Positions 12,349 to 24,639 of a stretch of 64,000 nucleotides of DNA are shown in pieces (the stretch's first letter is position 1; every line of letters begins with the position of its first letter). A program made the position numbers and the translations under genes. Below the pieces are notes generated by a model. That model searched no databases, was not told where the DNA came from, and saw nothing but the letters and a program-made list of their open reading frames with translations. Source of the stretch: Nageia nagi (taxonomy: Eukaryota; Pinophyta); the NCBI GenBank assembly GCA_050084985.1, contig JBITNC010000001.1, positions 82,398,001 to 82,462,000 on the forward strand, in the 5' to 3' direction.

Positions 12349-12795
12349 TACCTCCATGGTAAGTTTTCTCTGCGTGACAAACTTGTTGTACATTTTTATA
12401 CCTCCGTGGTAAGTTTGCTCTATGTGACAAACTTGTTGTACATTTTATACCTCCGTGGTGAGTTTGCTCTACGTGAGAAACTCGTTGTACAATTTTTGAG
12501 CATATAATTAATATACCTCCATGGTAAGTTCGCTCTGCGTGATGAACTTGTTGTACATTTTATACCTTTGTGGTGAGTTTGCTCTCGTGAGAAACTCATT
12601 GTACAATTTTTATGCTCTATACCTCCGTGGTGAGTTTGCTCTGTGTGAGAAACTCGTTGTACAATATTTGAGCATATAATTAATATACCTCCGTGGTAAG
12701 TTCTCTCTGCATGACGAACTTGTTGTACATTCTATACCTCCGTGGTGAGTTTGCTTTATGTGAGAAACTCGTTGTACAATTTTTATGCTCTATTA
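12349..12795 (+). repeat. Tandem array of eight covarying hairpins, 3' region of element A
   Basis: Eight units of about 45-57 bp, each starting TACCTCCGTGGT or a close variant, then a stem, a loop of about 12 nt (consensus GCTCTGCGTGA plus one base), the matching stem arm, and GTTGTACA. Stems start at 12361, 12411, 12460, 12526, 12575, 12632, 12698 and 12747. Three stem types occur: AAGTTT/AAACTT, GAGTTT/AAACTC and AAGTTC/GAACTT. All eight are fully complementary over 6 bp, so substitutions are compensated. Linkers alternate between short (ACATTTTATA) and long (containing TGAGCATATAATTAAT or TATGCTCTAT), suggesting a dimeric higher-order unit. It lies between the pol stop and the polypurine tract, so it is in the genomic RNA and not translated. 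Confidence 0.85.
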
Positions 12796-13262
12796 ATAAT
12801 CAACACATGTCTATATACAACAGGTGACTATGAGTGATGGCTTGGCATCTCCGTGATGACTTATAGTGCACCATTAATCAGTTATTTATAAGATAGCATT
12901 ATTTGATTCTCTTATTTGAATATATGATTTATCTAACTGATTTTGTTCATGAGTTGCTTGTAGCATGTAGGATCTTCTTCAGAAATGCAGGTTACTCACC
13001 TTGTGAAAGCAAGCTCATGGAGACTCACATGTCAGCTTAAAGTTGATCAACTACTATGTACAGTGAAACCAGTTGTGGTTAATGATTGTATTATAAACCA
13101 TTTTGTCAAATGGTAATGTAGTGAGTCTCATACTAGTTCTCAAAAAGATTCTCAAATATGTAAATGTTCTCATCTCCACTTGTATCTCTATGGAGGAGAA
13201 CTCTCTCTTACTCTCTCTCTTCTTTCTTCTACGCTCTATCCCAATATTGCATTAAGGGGGAG
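12796..13262 (+). other. Conserved 3' non-coding region and polypurine tract of element A
   Basis: Follows the hairpin array and has close matches in C and D and a decayed match in B. It contains GGTGACTATGAGTGATGGC, a further CATCTCCGTGATG word echoing the array unit, and a CT-rich stretch near 13200. It ends in the polypurine tract AAGGGGGAG touching the 3' LTR. No coding potential is apparent. Confidence 0.7.
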
Positions 13263-13766
13263 TGTTAGAATTTGTAATGAAATATTTTGAATATCTAAAC
13301 TCCTTGTAAGTTCAATTAATCACTTAAAGGATATGTAGATACCTTAAGGGATTAATTGAATTCTTTATTATGTGTGGACTTTGACCTAACCATGGGGTTA
13401 GTTGGTAGGTTAAAGTTAGGTCACACATTTATTGTAACCCTAACCTTACCCTTGGGTTAAAGGGAGGTTAGGGAGGTGCTCTCAAGCTATAAATAGAGGG
13501 CCTCTCCTCTTGTAAACACATCTAAGTTTTGGAGTAAGATTACTCTACTAGGTTGTGTAGGAGAGAGCAAGAGAATAGTTGTAAGAGAGGCATATATTGA
13601 GAATAGAGAACTAGTGTTGTGATGTACTCCCAAGGAGGGAGGAACCACATTATATTGGTGTCATATTGTGTGAATGTGTTAGTAGCTTGTAGGTGTTGCA
13701 TGTTGAATGTGATTGAGCTTTCTATAGTCTTGGACCTTGGGAATTAGAGTAGTGCTAATTCTCTCA
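13263..13766 (+). repeat. 3' LTR of element A
   Basis: 504 bp, TGTTAGAATTTG to CTCTCA, near-identical to 4339-4841 except about eight differences, several clustered near 13610-13620. TATA box at 13488-13496. Followed by the AATTC target duplication. Confidence 0.93.
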
Positions 13767-13771
13767 AATTC

Positions 13772-15349
13772 TTGCTAGCAATATTGAACAAGTTATTGGG
13801 ATAGGACCAATGTATCTAATAACTCGATCTCCAAAGTATGTTGACTCCTTGTAACAAAATAAAGGTTAAAAGTTTAGAAACTATGTTAATAGGAAATTGA
13901 CTCTCATAAAAGATATAGGAAGAGTCTTGAGCTTAGAAAAGTATAGGTTGCTAAAATGAAAGTGAAATAATTGATTCCAAGCCTATAAATACAAGTACTC
14001 ACAACCATATTGAATTAATAGGAACAAATGCTTAACACTGACCTTCCATTTAAGAATTAATTATCATCACTAATTGACATAGATTAAATAAAACCCACAT
14101 GCATAAGAACAACTTTAATTCATTTAACAATATCTTCAATGAATATAAACTTGCAAGTCTTGGAATAATAAAAGCTAGATCTATGAGAATTATTGACCAT
14201 TTGAGAGCAAAAAAACATATCCATATTGCAAAAAAATAGACTCAACATGCATAATCCATTGAACGAAAATAATATGACTTCCATTGCTAAAGCATTGTAT
14301 ATAAAATTATATGTACAGAGGGCCAAAATACTTAGAAATCCAACCCTTAAAGTATTATTTTTGCCAACATTCATAATATTTGCATGTACCTGATTATAAA
14401 TGAAGGAAATATATTCTACTATCCCATGACTATGATACACATTAAATTACAATCTTATTTTTATACAATTTATGTTATCAAACTTCCTTCGTGTGTGATA
14501 AGACATTATTCTTAATAACCTAGATATTTTTCAAATGTTCATCTAATATTGTATTTCATTTTTTAGATGTTTGATATTTTGTACTCATTTTAGATTATGA
14601 AGAAAAACACATTGAATATACTTTATCTAAATTTATGAGATCCATAGATTTTTTATCAAATTCATTAAATACTAGTACTTAACATAGTACATGGGTAAAT
14701 TAATACTCTCAATTTGATTTGATATGCATAGTGATGCATTTAATAGTTCTTAGGAGTGTTATTGGAGTCTTATAGTTCATTAAGGATCATTTATTCATGT
14801 TATTATGATCTCCTTAAGGTGTCATTGGAGTCTCATAATAATCCAATGTAAATGGGACGTTTAGTACATAAGATATTGTATTGTGATCACTTGTCACTAG
14901 AGTGTTGGAGTCATGGACTCTTGTTTGTATCATTGAACTTGCTTGAGGGTAGGTATTATGACACTTTGGAAGCTATTTTCTTTGGAATGAACTTCAAGGT
15001 CTCCATACCTCTCTTTGGCTAGACTACTTTAGGGTTTCTAGAGTCTTTTGAGCTTCGACTATTTTATTATATGTTGGATTCAACCTAACACTCCAGTGAT
15101 GTTTGTGATATCTAAGGAGTTGCACGTTATCTTATGAGCTATTATGATACTACTCAATAGCTAAATGAATTATAAATAAAAATGTAATACTTATTTATCA
15201 TCAATGAATTATAAAATTTGCATAAATATATAAAATGTGCAAAAGATAGAAATACATTACTAAATATTAATATTTGTTAACAATATCAACCAAGTAATTT
15301 TTAAAAATATTATGCACAATATCAACAATATTATGCATTACATTACTAA
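13772..15349. other. AT-rich intergenic DNA between elements A and B
   Basis: No open frame with family resemblance on either strand. The only long frame (minus strand, 14120-14440, 106 codons) has no recognisable domain and composition like its surroundings. Old intergenic sequence. Confidence 0.55.
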
Positions 15350-15354
15350 ATATT

Positions 15355-15857
15355 TGTTAGAATGTATAATGCATTATTGTAAGGTTTTGTAATGTTCCTC
15401 TTTATAAATTCACTAATACTTGAAGGTATCCCTAGATACCTTAAGTATTTAAGTGAATATGATAATGTAACTTGTCTTACACTCCATCTCATGAGCATGC
15501 CTCTTGGGTAAAAGGGAGTAGCATGTCATGCCTTTGTATAATGGTTAAAAGAATGATTCAAAAGGGGATTTTGGCCTATAAATAGAAAACCCCTCTTTAT
15601 GATTACACACCAATTTGTGAAGCAAAGTTATGCTTTAGGATAGTATTTAGGAGACGAAGTCAAAAGTATTGTAAGAGAATTATCTTTGTGAATGAAGTAA
15701 AATCTTGTTAGTGGATGTATTCCTAGTTGGAGGAATCACTTTATATCTTGAGTCACTTTGTGAGATTGATTTATGTTTTTAGTATATTATTGATTGAGTG
15801 AGCTTTCAAGAGATCTTGGTAGTTTAGGATTGAGTTCTTTGAGGCACAAATCCTTCA
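15355..15857 (+). repeat. 5' LTR of element B
   Basis: 503 bp, TGTTAGAATGTATAATGC to AAATCCTTCA, then primer-binding site after 2 nt. TATA box TATAAATAG at 15577-15585. It lacks the CCCTAACCT/AGGTTAGGG inverted repeat found in A, C and D. Confidence 0.88.
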
Positions 15858-15940
15858 TTTGGTATCAAAGCAACTTGGAGACTCCTCTTCACATCCTTGG
15901 AGACCCTTCATCTTGGTGGTTCATCTACATCCTTGTTGAG

Positions 15941-18806
15941 GTAAAAGAATTGTGAAGGTATAACATCCTTCTTTCTTATATTAAATTTTTTGGACTATTC
16001 CTTATGATACTAACATAGTTTGTGTAATGTGTTAGTTCAATTTTTTTTGCACTTTTTTTTAAAGGTAGCAATATATTGTTAAATAAGTTTTTTGTTCATA
16101 CTAGCATTCTTTATGTTAGTTATATTTTTTTAAAAGATGGTTAATATATTACTATAAGTCCTTTTAAAAAAATTACAAATTTATTATTATTTTGAGCAAG
16201 CATCATTGTTATATGCTTTACAAATATTGATCATTTCTTTTATAAAATTTGAGGAGATGGTTATTTAAAAATAATAATAATAATAATTTTTCTCTCAATT
16301 AACCTTTTGATCCTTAATTCTTCAAACACATATAAGAATGGTTTTTGTTTTGGAGCTGCTTTCAATTTTTTTTTTAAAAAAAGGGTGGCTATAGCCACTG
16401 CTCTCCCTGAGGTGGCTAAGCAGTAGTGCCACCAATCTAGTTTTTTTATTTTCTTTTTAAAAGAGAGGGATTAAGGAAAAGGTGCCTCTACTAGGTGGAA
16501 GATTGGTTGAAGGTGAAAATCGGCCCACTCCTTCTGTCACTCCATCTCCTCCATCTAGCCTCTTGGCTCTCTCCTTCACTAAGCCTTTGTTTCCAACCTC
16601 CATCAAGAAATAAAAAGCCTCCATGGATTCCTAAGGAGAGAGGGGCACAAGAAAATGAGAATCACTAAGGGGATTATTGTGAGTTTGCCCTCTATAAAAG
16701 TACTTTTATGGGTGTTTTACGATGGCTTCAATGATTTGAATCTGCTTCCCATGCTCCTAAATGAAGCGATGTTGATTGTTCTAATTTTTTTTCTTCAACC
16801 TGGGGTTGTGACATTGAAGGAAACTTCATTCACAAGTGTCTTTAAATTTCTTTTTTTTCAACCATGACTCATAACCCTTTAACCCTACCTTCCTCTTTGA
16901 CCCTAGTGCCTATTAAAAGGCCCTCGCACCCATCAAAATTTCTTCTCAACCCATCAAGAGGCCCTTGTAGCCCTTTAAACTCAAGACCTCATGGCCCTTA
17001 AAACTCTTATCACCTCCATAAAAAGCAACATAGTTGTATGCATTATAGGTGCTATACCTCTCACTCTTAGCCCTTTCCCTCTCAATGCTAGACATGTTGC
17101 TCCTACCTTGCACACCCACTTCAATATCTTCCTTTTTATTTTGCCTTTGCCTATTAATTCTTAGGCCCTCATTGCTTTCTTGTGCATTAAATGAATTTTT
17201 AAGATTAGACACATAGTTCTTGGTTACCTTCTTTTAAAGTAAGTTTTTTCCTCATCATGATGTGCTTTAATTAGTCTGATCTAGCATGGAGTAAGAAAAT
17301 AAATTAGCATTAAATTCACATTCACTAGGAGCATGGGTATCCACTTTCATTTAATTTTTGCAAGACTTCATGGATAAATTAGTACTTTTTTAAAAATGCC
17401 TCTTTAAATATTTCCTTATTGAAAGGGCTTAACCAAATAAGTGTCATTATTTGATATCCTTTTAAATTTCGAGACATGAAAGGAGTATTTTTTTTAGAAA
17501 GGTACTTTTTTTTTAGAAAACTCTAGGAGGAATTTTTTTAGGCATTATTTTAAGTAAAATTTTTGAAGCTATATAAGGTATTTTTTCCTTATTATTTCTC
17601 TAAAAGGATGAATGATTTAGACATTAAAATAAGGGAATTAGTTTCCTTAGTACTTAATTTTTTATGGTGTAAATTTGGCATCATTTCCTTAAAGTTAATT
17701 TCTTTCTCCTAAAGTTAAGAGTGATTATTTCTTTTATATAGTGATTATTGAAGGGATCAAGATCCTTTTTTTTAAGTAAAAAGTGGTAACTATTTATGAA
17801 GTTTACCTAAATCTCTTATTGCTTGCAAGTTTTTATGCAAAGTTATAAATTCCCTATGCAAATGGACTTGTGCAAATTATGGAAATGATGCATGTTTATC
17901 TCTTATACCTCTCTAAGTATTTTTTTATGCAAAGTTATAAATAAACTTGTGCAAAATATAGAATTATGTAAAGATTTCCTTAAGGGGTTAGTAAACAAAA
18001 CCCATTAGACTCTTAGGTTTCAAGTTATTAATGGATGATGCTTCATTTTTAAGCACTTTACTTTATGTTTTGCATCTTTGCTTTATTTATTTATGCAAAA
18101 ATCACAAACATTGAATGTTCTACCCCATAAAATGAATACATCTACATGTACATTTTGCAACATGACTTGTTTGGGGAGTAACGAGGTGAGGATAAAGCAG
18201 ACTGGAGCCTTTAGTATGATGATCCAAATGGTGAAAAGTTTGTACTTTTTAATTTCCCTTAAGTCTTAGTTGGTCTGGATATAACTCCAATAGGTGGACA
18301 GGCATGTGTGTAGTGATACCACATGTTGGCATGTCCATTTAGGGATTATCTTGATAACTTAGAAGGACGACTTGAAACCTAATCAAGATTAATTATTTGG
18401 TCGATCCAACATATATGATAACCTTAAAAAATAGTTAGTACTCCTCCTTGTGAGAGTATATTACTGCCTAAGGTGAACTGGTTGAGGATTGGTAGGACAT
18501 GGGCTCCACCTTGTGAGTATCCAAGTGAATGCCTAATTTTAGACATGAAAATAAGCCTCAACATTATCCCTCTACATATATGATACTTGGTGATGACAAA
18601 AGTGTTGGATACATGGGATGTATTATGAGTTTATATTGTAAATAATTGCACATGTGAAAATAAATTAAGCATGTCCTTTTTTTTATCAAATTTAATATGC
18701 ATGGTTATTTTATTTAAACATATATGGATGTTTAAAAATAAACATGCAAGTTAGTTAATCTAGTCCACATGCTTACATTGGTTAACACTTTCACATTCTT
18801 GTGTAG
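15941..18806 (+). other. Leader of element B, probable leader intron
   Basis: Starts at GAG/GTAAAA (GT at 15941) and ends at GTGTAG (18806), 3 nt before the gag ATG, as in the other copies. The middle (about 16380-17220) is GC-richer and unlike the middles of A, C and D. It includes an open minus-strand frame (16946-17212) rich in Arg, Lys, Glu and Asn that I cannot assign. The last part (about 18125-18575) matches the conserved pre-gag block of the other copies. Confidence 0.5.
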
Positions 18807-18809
18807 CAA

Positions 18810-21800
18810 ATGGGAGACACCTTCTTACCTAAGCACATTCTCGATGATTCCAACTTTAGTATTTGGGAACCTTGGATGAGAGTTGAATTAAAGGTAAGGA
18901 AGATTTGGCAAATAGTTAATGAGAACCTTATTGCTCTTATAGATGAGAAGGCACTTGAGGCATATAATACGAAGAATGAATTGGCAACCTCCATAAATTT
19001 TCATGCAGTGTCAGATGAAGTACTCCTTATGATTTCATCATCAACCTTAGCAAAGGAAGCTTGGGATAAGCTTAAAAAAATTTACCTTGGATTTAAGTTT
19101 TCAAGAAGGTTCACTATTCTCTAAAAATTGCTTCAATCTCATCAAGGGGTAGATGAAAATGTTGCCATCTACTAGAACAAAATAGTTGTCCTTAGGATCC
19201 AACTTGTTACTTATAGGTGAAATTGGATCAACGATGAGTTCTTAGTCTTTATCATTCTCCAAATCCTTTCTTCAAAGTTTAGTAACTTTGTGATAGTAAT
19301 TGAAACTAGGCTTGATGATGAAGAAGAATTCTTCTCCCTCAAGAACCTTTAAAGACTCCTTTTGAAGCATGAAGAAACTCTCAATAAAAAGATGTTGATC
19401 TCTTCTCTAAAGGATAATAATGTTGCTCTAAGAGCAACTAAAACTCCTTTCAATAAGAAGTTCAATCATAAAAAAAAATCTTATCCTTCCTCTTCCAAGA
19501 AGTTTCAGAAAATGGGCAACAACAATAGCTAATTCAAGCAAAGAGATGGAAAAGGTAAGGCAAGCAAATCAAATTGCAAGGTAAAGTTTGATAGAAATTG
19601 TAACTTTTGTGGCATCCATGGTCATAAAGAATTTGATTGCTAAAAAAAGAAAAGAAAAGAAAAGAACAAGTGTAATAGAAATGTAAATAACTTCAAAGGG
19701 AAGAAGAATATAAAAGTTGGACTTGTTGCTTAGCTCTACTCCATAACTCACTCCTTCTCATCTAATTGGATTGTTGACTCTAGATGCACTAACCACCTAT
19801 GCTTTGAAAAGGATAAGTTTGAAAAAATTTATAAGTATAGAAAAGATGCAGTTATGATAGGTTATAATTCAATCCTTGAAGTCCAAAGAATTGGGAGTGT
19901 TTTGATTCATGGAAAGGTTCTTAATAATGTACTTTATGTTCCTAAGCTCATGATGAACCTTCTCTTCATGATTCAAGTTGCAAGAAAAGGATACTCATTT
20001 GAGTTTGACTCACACTCTTGGTGCATTAAGAAGGGACTTGCCAAATTGGTTAAAGGATCACTGAAAGATGATTTATATATTATGGATCAAGTTCCAACAA
20101 AGATGTGTCTTTATACAAATATGTGTTATAGAGGTAATATTTGGCACCAACTTTTAGGGCACCTTAACCATAAAAGTATTCAAATCATGAAAGATCAAGA
20201 ACTTGTGGAAGGTTTTCTTTTAATTTCACTTTCAATTGGTTTATGTGAGAAGTGCAACCTAGGCAAGATAAATAGATAAAGGTTTGAAAAAGATAATGCA
20301 ATAAGGGCATCTCAACCTCTTTAGCTTATGCATTCAGATTTGATGAGTCCATTTCAAACTAAATCTCTTGGGGGAGCATCTTATGTCTTGACCTTCATCA
20401 ATGACTTCAGTAGGATGACTTTTGGCTATCTACTTGAGCACAAAGATCAAACCTTTGAGAGTTTTAAAAATTCCAAGGCCTTAGTTGAAGATAAGACTAA
20501 CCTTGAAATCAACATGTTGAGATCAAGCAATGGTGGAGAATATAATAGTAATGAGTTTAATGTCTATTGTAATAAGTATGAAATCAAAAGGTAGTTTACG
20601 ATTCCTTACACTCCTCAACAAAATGGTGTTGTCGAAAGGAAAAATAGGATAATTATGGAGATGACTAGATGGATGTTGGAAAATATTTCTATTTTCTTGT
20701 GGGGTGAAGTTATGAGCACTACAATTTACACCTTGAATAGGTGACCTATAAAAGTTGTTATCGGTAAAACTCCTTTTGAGGCATGGATAAGAATAAAATC
20801 TAACATCTCTCACCTTAGGGTATTTGGTTGTGAAGAATTCTCCTACATTATTTATGAGAAAAAGAAAAAGTTGGACAAAAGAGATAAAAATTGTATCTTT
20901 ATGGGTTATGACAATCATCATAGAGGCTATAGGCTCTACTCTCCATCCTACAGAGCAATGTTCATATCAAGGGATGTAAATTTTAATGAAATTTCTAAAG
21001 AATTTGCTTCTAATGAGGATGTTGATGATCCAGATAACTTATTAGTTACACCTAATAGGTTGGATATTAATGTAGATAAGTAATCCTAGCAGCAAAATTC
21101 TCCAACATAAAGGATAACTAGGAGCATGACCTTGAATAAATATTTATTTGCCAAAATTGATAACAAGGATAAGCCCTCATCATTCAAATAAGCTTCAAAG
21201 CACGAGTGCTGGATGGAAGTTATGAAAGTGGAGTATGAGGCAATTATGAAAAATAAAACTTGGGACTTGGTTCTTTATCCCAATGAAAAGAGTGTGATTG
21301 AAAATAAGTTGATCTACAAGGTCAAGTTCAATTCAGTTGGGGATATTGAGAAATACAAGGTAAGGTTAGTGGCTAAAGGTTTTGCTCAAAAATATGGTGT
21401 TCATTATGAGGAAACCTTTGCTCCCATGGCAAATATGCCTACTATTAAAATAATCTTTGCTCTTTCAATAGCTCAGGGATGGAAAGTTTTTCAACTTGAC
21501 ATCAAGAGTGCATTTCTTAATGGTGACTTAGATGTGGAAACTTACATGAATCAACAACAAGGGTTTATTATGGAAGGAAAAGAGTCATTTGTATGCAAGT
21601 TAAATAAGTCTTTATATAGACTTAAACAAGCACCTAGATCCTAGTATAAGAAGATCTTAGGATACTTTGCAAATATTGGATTCTCCAAGTGCTTTTTCGA
21701 CTCTGATCTATATGTTCTCAATCAAGGAAAATACATGGTATTGATTCTCCTTTATGTGGATGATCTTTTGATAATTAAGAATAATGATAAAATCATTCAA

Positions 21801-22717
21801 GAGTGCATATCTAAAATTAAGGTAACGTTTGAAATGATTGATCTTAGTCTCTTGCACTACTACCTCAAAATGCAAGTATACCAATACAAAGATTGTACTT
21901 ATCTTAGTCAATCCAAGTATATATCAGACATCTTGCAAAAGTTTGGAATGGAGTAGTGTAGACATGTTGCGATCCCTATCTCTCTTGGAATCAATGTCTC
22001 CTTTAATTCTAACTCTTAGTTGGCAAATGCTACAACTTACAAGCAAATAATTGGTAGTTTTCTTTATTTGACTATTTCCAAGCCAAATATTACCTTTTTA
22101 GTGAATTTGATGGCTCAATTCATGCAAAACCATATGTTGAGCACCTCAATGCTATTAAGAAAATCTTGAGGTATGTTGCAAGGATGAAGGATCTTGCTCT
22201 CAAGTATTCTATGTTACCCTCATTTGTTCTCTTAGGTTTCTTAGATTTTGACTATGGGAGAGATAAAGATGACATGAGTTTAACCTCTACATATGTATTA
22301 AGCATTAGTTCAAGTGTTATCTCTTAGGCTTCCAAGAAGAAGCCTACTGTTTATCTTTCCACCATAGAATTTGAATACTAAGCCATGTTTGTTGTAGCCT
22401 AGGAAGCTATTTAGCTTAGGCATCTTATAAAATAAATTAGGTACGAGCAAGTTGGCCCATCTCTAATTTCTTCAGATAATTAGTCAACTATTTCTTTTGC
22501 TAAGAATCATGTGTTCCATTAGAGAACAAAACATGTGGAAATTCAAGCCCATTTCATTTGAAAAAAGGTTCTTGATGGCATTGTACACATAGAGTATTGT
22601 CCATCAACCTTGAACTTCGCTAATTTATTCACCAAGCCCCTTCTCAAAGCTCAATTTAGTAAGCTTAGGGATGTTATCAGGTTGGTGAAGTTGCCCTCAA
22701 GAGGGAGTGAAGTATGA
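18810..22717 (+). pseudogene. gag-pol of element B (dead Copia polyprotein)
   Basis: The whole gag-pol order is traceable but broken by many stops and shifts. Recognisable islands: gag N-terminus (18810-19124), zinc knuckle CNFCGIHGHKEFDC near 19600, pre-integrase region and integrase (19854-20594), RT (21213-21644, 21735-21956 with YVDDLL), RNase H near 22220-22400, ending at a TGA at 22715-22717 equivalent to the family stop. Many stops lie where relatives have CAA, CAG or TGG, that is C-to-T or G-to-A changes, as expected from decay of methylated cytosines. No functional product is possible. Confidence 0.9.
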
Positions 22718-23432
22718 ATTCTTGTGTTGAATTCATGTTTATGATGAAAATTTCACCCCTAGTGGGATTTTATGCTATATAATGTTGATTTTGTTGTACA
22801 AATTCATGGTAAGCCTGCTTTGTATGAAGAACTTGTACAATTTTTGAGCATTTGATTGATCATCTTTTGCATTAATCAATTATCCATATGTGAGGAACTC
22901 GTATGTATATTTTGGCACTATTTAATTATCTATGTGTGAAGAACTCGTATGTGCATTTTGATATATTTTAGTTTATGATAATAATCAACACATATTTTGT
23001 ATATAGTAGGTGACTATAAGTATTGGCTTGGCATCTTCATGATGACTTATAATGCACCATTAATCATTTTTTTGATGGCATTATTTGATTCATCTATCCT
23101 TGTTGATATGAATGTGTACATGTTCCATGTAACTAATCTTGTTGTTTGAGCTGCTTGTAGCTTTCAGGTTTCTTTTGAGATTGCATGTGACTTACCTCAG
23201 GTGTGCAGGCTCATGGAGACTCATCATGTCAACTTTCAATTGGATGACTACTTTATGTACATTAAAACTAGTTAAGATTAATGATTGTATTATAAACCAT
23301 TTGTTAGAATAATAAAGTAGTGAGTCTTAAACTAAGATCTCATCTTCAATTGTATCTGTATGGAGGAGAACTCTCTTACTCTCTCTTTCTTCTATCTTCT
23401 TCACTTTATCCCAATATTGCATTAAGGGGTAG
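22718..23432 (+). other. 3' non-coding region of element B with a decayed hairpin-array remnant
   Basis: About 22786-22960 keeps pieces of the array seen in A, C and D (for example AAGAACTTGTACAATT and GAGGAACTCGTATG), but the paired arms have diverged and no clean tandem array remains. The rest matches the conserved 3' region of the family. The polypurine tract is AAGGGGTAG at about 23424-23432. Confidence 0.65.
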
Positions 23433-23845
23433 TGTTGGAATGTATAATACATTATTGTAAAGTTTTGTAATGTTCCTCTTTTAAATTCACTAATACTTGA
23501 ATGTATCCCTAAATACCTTAAGCATTTAAGTGAATATGATAATATAACTTATCCTACACTCCATCTCATGAGCATGCCCCTTGGGTAAAAGGGAGTAGCA
23601 TGTCATGCCTTTGTATAATGGTTTAAAGGGTGATCCAAAGGGGATTTTGGCCTATAAGTAGAAGGCCTCTTCTTTGTGAATGAAGTAAGATATTGTTAGT
23701 GGATGTACTCCTAGTTGAAGGAACCACTTTATATCTTGAGTCAGTTTGTGAGATCGATTTATATTTTTAGTATATTATTGATTGAGTGAGCTTTCAAGAG
23801 ATCTTGGTAGTTTAGGATTGAGTTCTCTAAAGTACAAATCCTTCA
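23433..23845 (+). repeat. 3' LTR of element B (internally deleted)
   Basis: Matches the 5' LTR at both ends but is 90 bp shorter: the segment after the TATA region (corresponding to about 15595-15685) is missing. Several point differences from the 5' LTR fit an old insertion. Confidence 0.88.
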
Positions 23846-24060
23846 TGATATTCAAATTTCAAACATAAATCAAATAGTCTAATTTTATTAGAAAAATAAT
23901 AAAATTTAGTCTTACCTCTTTTCTTACTTGGCTATGCATATGCATAATCCTTTTTAATGAACATGTTAACTATGTTAACCGTGTAATCACCTTTTTTATC
24001 TTCTTTATCAAATTCTAGATCAAAATCATCATCAAATTCTTTAGTGGCATAATTAACCTA

Positions 24061-24630
24061 TTCACTTTCTAAGATCATTTGTGATTTCCTCTTCATCTCA
24101 ATACACCCATTGATTGAATGTCCCTTGACTTGATGATATAGGCAATAATTATTTTCCTTATACCAATAGGGTTTCTTTTCATGAAGAACATATTATTTAC
24201 CCTTTTTACTTTTATTAATTCCTTAGCTAGATAATCTTTGAATATTTGAGTTGGTGGCACTAAGAGCTTATAAAAAAGTTCCTTCTTACTTTGCTCATCA
24301 TTTGAATAATAAGCTTTAACTACATTTAATTTAGCATATTCTTTATTAGGATATGGCTGATATGACTTCATTAAATTTCCTTTACAAGCATTAACATATT
24401 TCAGTTGACTAGTTTGAACCATAACTCTCTCATATTTAATCAACTTATATGTCAATTTCTAGCTTCAATATTCAAACATAGTGGGAAATATTTAGTCTCA
24501 AGATTTTCATTGATGCCACATTGGAGCTCCATGGCATACTCAAATCCTTGAATGTGAGAATTTATATCACTCTCTCCATTGAACTTATCCAACTTAGGAT
24601 CTATTTCTATACCTATCAAAATAGTATTTT
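24061..24630 (-). pseudogene. Relic of a Ty3/gypsy-type gag
   Basis: Reading the minus strand, about 24470-24630 gives a segment with DPKLDKFNGESDINSHIQGF, typical of the retrotransposon gag core of plant gypsy elements (K-F-G--D---H---F). Further on, 24061-24150 gives YCLYHQVKGHSINGC, matching the CxxH...GH-C segment at the end of such gags. The frames are not continuous; a 120-codon open stretch lies at 24093-24455. No LTRs, protease or pol can be linked to it, so it is an isolated fragment, unrelated to the Copia family around it. Confidence 0.6.
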
Positions 24631-24639
24631 AAATTGTAT

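Larger units (their letters stand above)
4339..13766 (+). mobile_element. Copia LTR retrotransposon A, full length, coding region disabled
   Basis: A 9.4-kb element with two LTRs of about 503 bp (TG...CA ends), flanked by the target-site duplication AATTC (4334-4338 and 13767-13771). Order: 5' LTR, Met-tRNA-type primer-binding site (4844 on, altered from the TGGTATCAGAGC seen in C and D), long leader, gag, protease, integrase, reverse transcriptase, RNase H, hairpin array, polypurine tract (about 13254-13262), 3' LTR. Integrase before RT places it in Ty1/copia. The LTRs differ at about eight positions, so the insertion is moderately young. It cannot make a full polyprotein: two frameshifts and two nonsense codons interrupt gag-pol. 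Confidence 0.95.
15355..23845 (+). mobile_element. Copia LTR retrotransposon B, heavily decayed
   Basis: Same family as A, C and D by coding homology, leader, 3' region and LTR ends (TGTTAGAAT...AATCCTTCA), but its LTR interior is a distinct subtype and its coding region carries many stops. The 5' LTR is 503 bp; the 3' LTR is 413 bp because about 90 bp are missing after the TATA region. The primer-binding site (15860 on) is TGGTATCAAAGC, one base from the C/D version. An exact 5-bp target duplication does not abut the element: ATATT precedes the 5' LTR (15350-15354), and ATATT occurs 2 bp beyond the 3' LTR (23848-23852). The oldest of the four copies. Confidence 0.9.

Noticed and set aside
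12349-12795. CRISPR-like reading of the regularly spaced repeats
   Set aside because: The window is plant nuclear DNA, the spacers are themselves repeated linkers, and the array is part of a retrotransposon in every copy.
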